DNA of 15,109 nt from Clostridium_AD sp051278035 (GTDB lineage: Bacteria > Bacillota > Clostridia > Clostridiales > Clostridiaceae): the NCBI RefSeq assembly GCF_051278035.1, contig NZ_JBNMNU010000107.1:1-15109 (forward strand), given 5' to 3'. The position numbers were made by a program, and so were the translations under genes. The notes beneath the pieces were generated by a model that saw only the letters and a program-made list of their open reading frames with translations, ran no database searches and was not told where the DNA came from. Below, in pieces: positions 13,545 to 15,109 of the stretch; the stretch's first letter is position 1, and every line of letters starts with the position of its first letter.

Positions 13545-15109
13545 TTGATAAATTATGAAAGAATTAAAACATTAAAACCTGAAGGAATTGAAAATAAAAA
13601 AGCATATCTAATTGGTGGAGGTATCGCCTCATTAGCCGCTGCTGAATACCTAATTCGAGATGGTCATATGGACGGTAAAAATATTACTGTTTTAGAAGAA
13701 AGGGATATTTTAGGTGGTTCTATGGACGGTGCTGGAAATGCAAAAGATGGATATGTTGCACTTGGCGGAAGAGAAATGGAAGAACATTATGAATGTATGT
13801 GGGATTTATTTGGAAAAATACCATCATTAGAAGAACCTGGACGAACTGTTTTAGATGAATTTAAAGAACTAAATGATAGTGATCCTAACTACTCTAACTG
13901 TCGTGCGATTGCTAACCGTGGAGAAAAACTTGATTTTTCAAGTCTTGGACTAGCAGAAAATCATGTTAAACAACTTACTAAATTGTTTCTTGCTACAGAA
14001 GATTCTTTAGGAGCAATTACTGTTGAACAATTTTTCGATGCTTCAATGTTAAAAACTGATTTTTGGTTATATTGGAGAAGTATGTTTGCATTTGAAAATT
14101 GGCACAGTCTTGTAGAAATGAAACGTTATATGCACCGTTTTATACATTTAATGCCAGGAATGAGCAAAATGGAAGGATTAGTATTCACTAAATACAATCA
14201 ATACGATTCAATGATTCTTCCACTAAAAAAATCATTAGAGTCACATGGAGTAGTATTTGACTTAAACACACAAGTAACTAATTTAGATATAGATATAACT
14301 GCAGATAAAAAAACAGTTACAGGAATTCATTTAACTCGTAATGGTAAAAAAGAAGAACTTATTAAAACTACAGTAAATGATTTAGTATTCTTTACTAATG
14401 GATCTATGACTGAAAATGCTACACTTGGAAATATGGATAAAGCACCTATATTAGATAGAAGTGAAGGCGCCTGCTGGAGTCTATGGAAAAAAATAGCTAA
14501 AAAAGATAGCGCGTTCGGTAAGCCAGAAGTATTCTGTGGTGATATTGATAAAACTACATGGGAATCATATACAATAACTGCTAAAGGTCCTAAAATGAGA
14601 AACCTTATAGAGACATTTGCTGAAAGAAAGATATCTCCTCATCAAACTGCAACAGGCGGAATAATAACAGTTAAAGACTCAAACTGGTTATTAAGTGTTA
14701 CTGTTAATAGACAACCTCAATTTACTGATCAACCTGATGATGTTATAGTCCTATGGGCATATGCTTTATTCCCTAATAATGAAGGTGATTTCATTAAAAA
14801 GAAAATGAGCGAATGTACTGGTAGAGAATTATTACAAGAACTTTTATATCATTTAGGAATTGATGAAAAAGATATGGATGAATATATTGATACAACAATT
14901 GTAATTCCTTCTATCATGCCTTATATTACAAGTCAATTTATGCCTCGTGTTAAGGGAGATAGACCACAAGTTGTACCTGCAGGTAGTACAAACCTTGCAT
15001 TTTTAGGTCAGTTTGCAGAAGTTAAAGATGATTGTGTATTTACTGTTGAATATTCAGTTCGTTCTGCTATTATGGGTGTATATACTTTACTTGGACTTGA
15101 AAAAAATCC
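13545..15109 (+). CDS. ohyA: Oleate hydratase (MCRA family), 3' end beyond the window
   Basis: This FAD-dependent enzyme adds water to the cis-9 double bond of oleate and similar unsaturated fatty acids, giving 10-hydroxy fatty acids. In bacteria it helps detoxify host or environmental fatty acids. The start is TTG at 13545 with AAAAGGAG 11 nt upstream; there is no earlier ATG. The FAD motif is YLIGGGIASLAAAEYLIRDG (21-40), followed by LEERDILGGSMDGAG. Family blocks GGREMEEHYECMWDLFG (74-90), HRFIHLMPGMSKMEGLVFTK, YNQYDSM, QPDDVIVLWAYALFPN and the late ITSQFMPRVKGDRP are all present. In all 521 codons are visible; relatives have about 565-590, so some 45-70 residues lie beyond the edge. No stop or frameshift is seen. 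Confidence 0.95.
   Translation, partial: MINYERIKTLKPEGIENKKAYLIGGGIASLAAAEYLIRDGHMDGKNITVLEERDILGGSMDGAGNAKDGYVALGGREMEEHYECMWDLFGKIPSLEEPGRTVLDEFKELNDSDPNYSNCRAIANRGEKLDFSSLGLAENHVKQLTKLFLATEDSLGAITVEQFFDASMLKTDFWLYWRSMFAFENWHSLVEMKRYMHRFIHLMPGMSKMEGLVFTKYNQYDSMILPLKKSLESHGVVFDLNTQVTNLDIDITADKKTVTGIHLTRNGKKEELIKTTVNDLVFFTNGSMTENATLGNMDKAPILDRSEGACWSLWKKIAKKDSAFGKPEVFCGDIDKTTWESYTITAKGPKMRNLIETFAERKISPHQTATGGIITVKDSNWLLSVTVNRQPQFTDQPDDVIVLWAYALFPNNEGDFIKKKMSECTGRELLQELLYHLGIDEKDMDEYIDTTIVIPSIMPYITSQFMPRVKGDRPQVVPAGSTNLAFLGQFAEVKDDCVFTVEYSVRSAIMGVYTLLGLEKN

Noticed and set aside
1..15109. CRISPR arrays, tRNA or rRNA genes
   Set aside because: No regularly spaced repeats and no cloverleaf with a T-loop GTTCNANNC pattern or rRNA-like sequence were noticed on reading through by eye; a dedicated scan was not possible.

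Overview
The window looks like the chromosome of a low-GC, anaerobic, spore-forming Firmicute of the Clostridium type. The DNA is very A+T rich, genes start behind strong AAGGAGG-like ribosome sites, GTG and TTG starts occur, and many AT-rich intrinsic terminators are visible. The proteins (OpuAC lipoprotein, MscS, BglG-type antiterminator, ABC-F ATPase, oleate hydratase, double [4Fe-4S] protein) fit clostridia. This assignment is inferred from style and gene content only.

Layout. Positions 1-1145 hold a glycine-betaine-type binding lipoprotein (opuAC) with a structured leader and its own terminator. Positions 1231-2300 are a gene graveyard: a 5'-truncated sulfatase that still carries the formylglycine-site motif, running directly into a multiply frameshifted gene whose C-terminus resembles BclA/C1q-like spore-surface domains. 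Positions 2380-3495 carry a leftward BglG/LicT-type antiterminator with no PTS genes beside it. Positions 3496-5320 are a complete IS231-like (IS4 family) insertion sequence with 16/17 matched inverted repeats, an 11-bp target duplication of the GGG-N5-CCC type, an intact DDE transposase, and an internal terminator hairpin ahead of the transposase promoter. Positions 5404-6333 are a self-contained mscS transcription unit.

Positions 6340-8050 (mostly leftward) contain a QueG-like double [4Fe-4S] cluster protein among decayed pieces: a degenerate coding-like stretch, a small frameshifted cysteine-containing ORF and the C-terminal end of an NAD(P)H-dependent flavodoxin-like oxidoreductase. Positions 8137-9258 carry an APH-fold phosphotransferase-like gene that seems to have lost its last ~32 codons to an in-frame TAA.

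Positions 9329-11622 are a leftward block: an ABC-F ATPase with its own promoter and a leader ending in an intrinsic terminator 24 nt before the ribosome site (a likely antibiotic-responsive attenuator), followed by a 65-residue Cys/His-rich small protein and a strong terminator. Positions 11709-13208 encode a CrtI-family FAD desaturase (leftward). It is divergent from an oleate hydratase (13545 to the window edge, truncated by the window). The 336-bp gap between them holds perfect palindromes that could be operators.

Themes. opuAC and mscS are both osmotic-stress genes, but they are separate units. The ABC-F gene and oleate hydratase suggest defence against antibiotics and antimicrobial fatty acids. 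The high density of pseudogenes around the IS suggests an accessory region in decay. I did not find an unmistakably new multi-gene system. The strongest candidates for something undescribed are the ABC-F attenuator plus the adjacent small Cys/His protein, and the overlapping hairpins before opuAC. No tRNA, rRNA or CRISPR array was seen.
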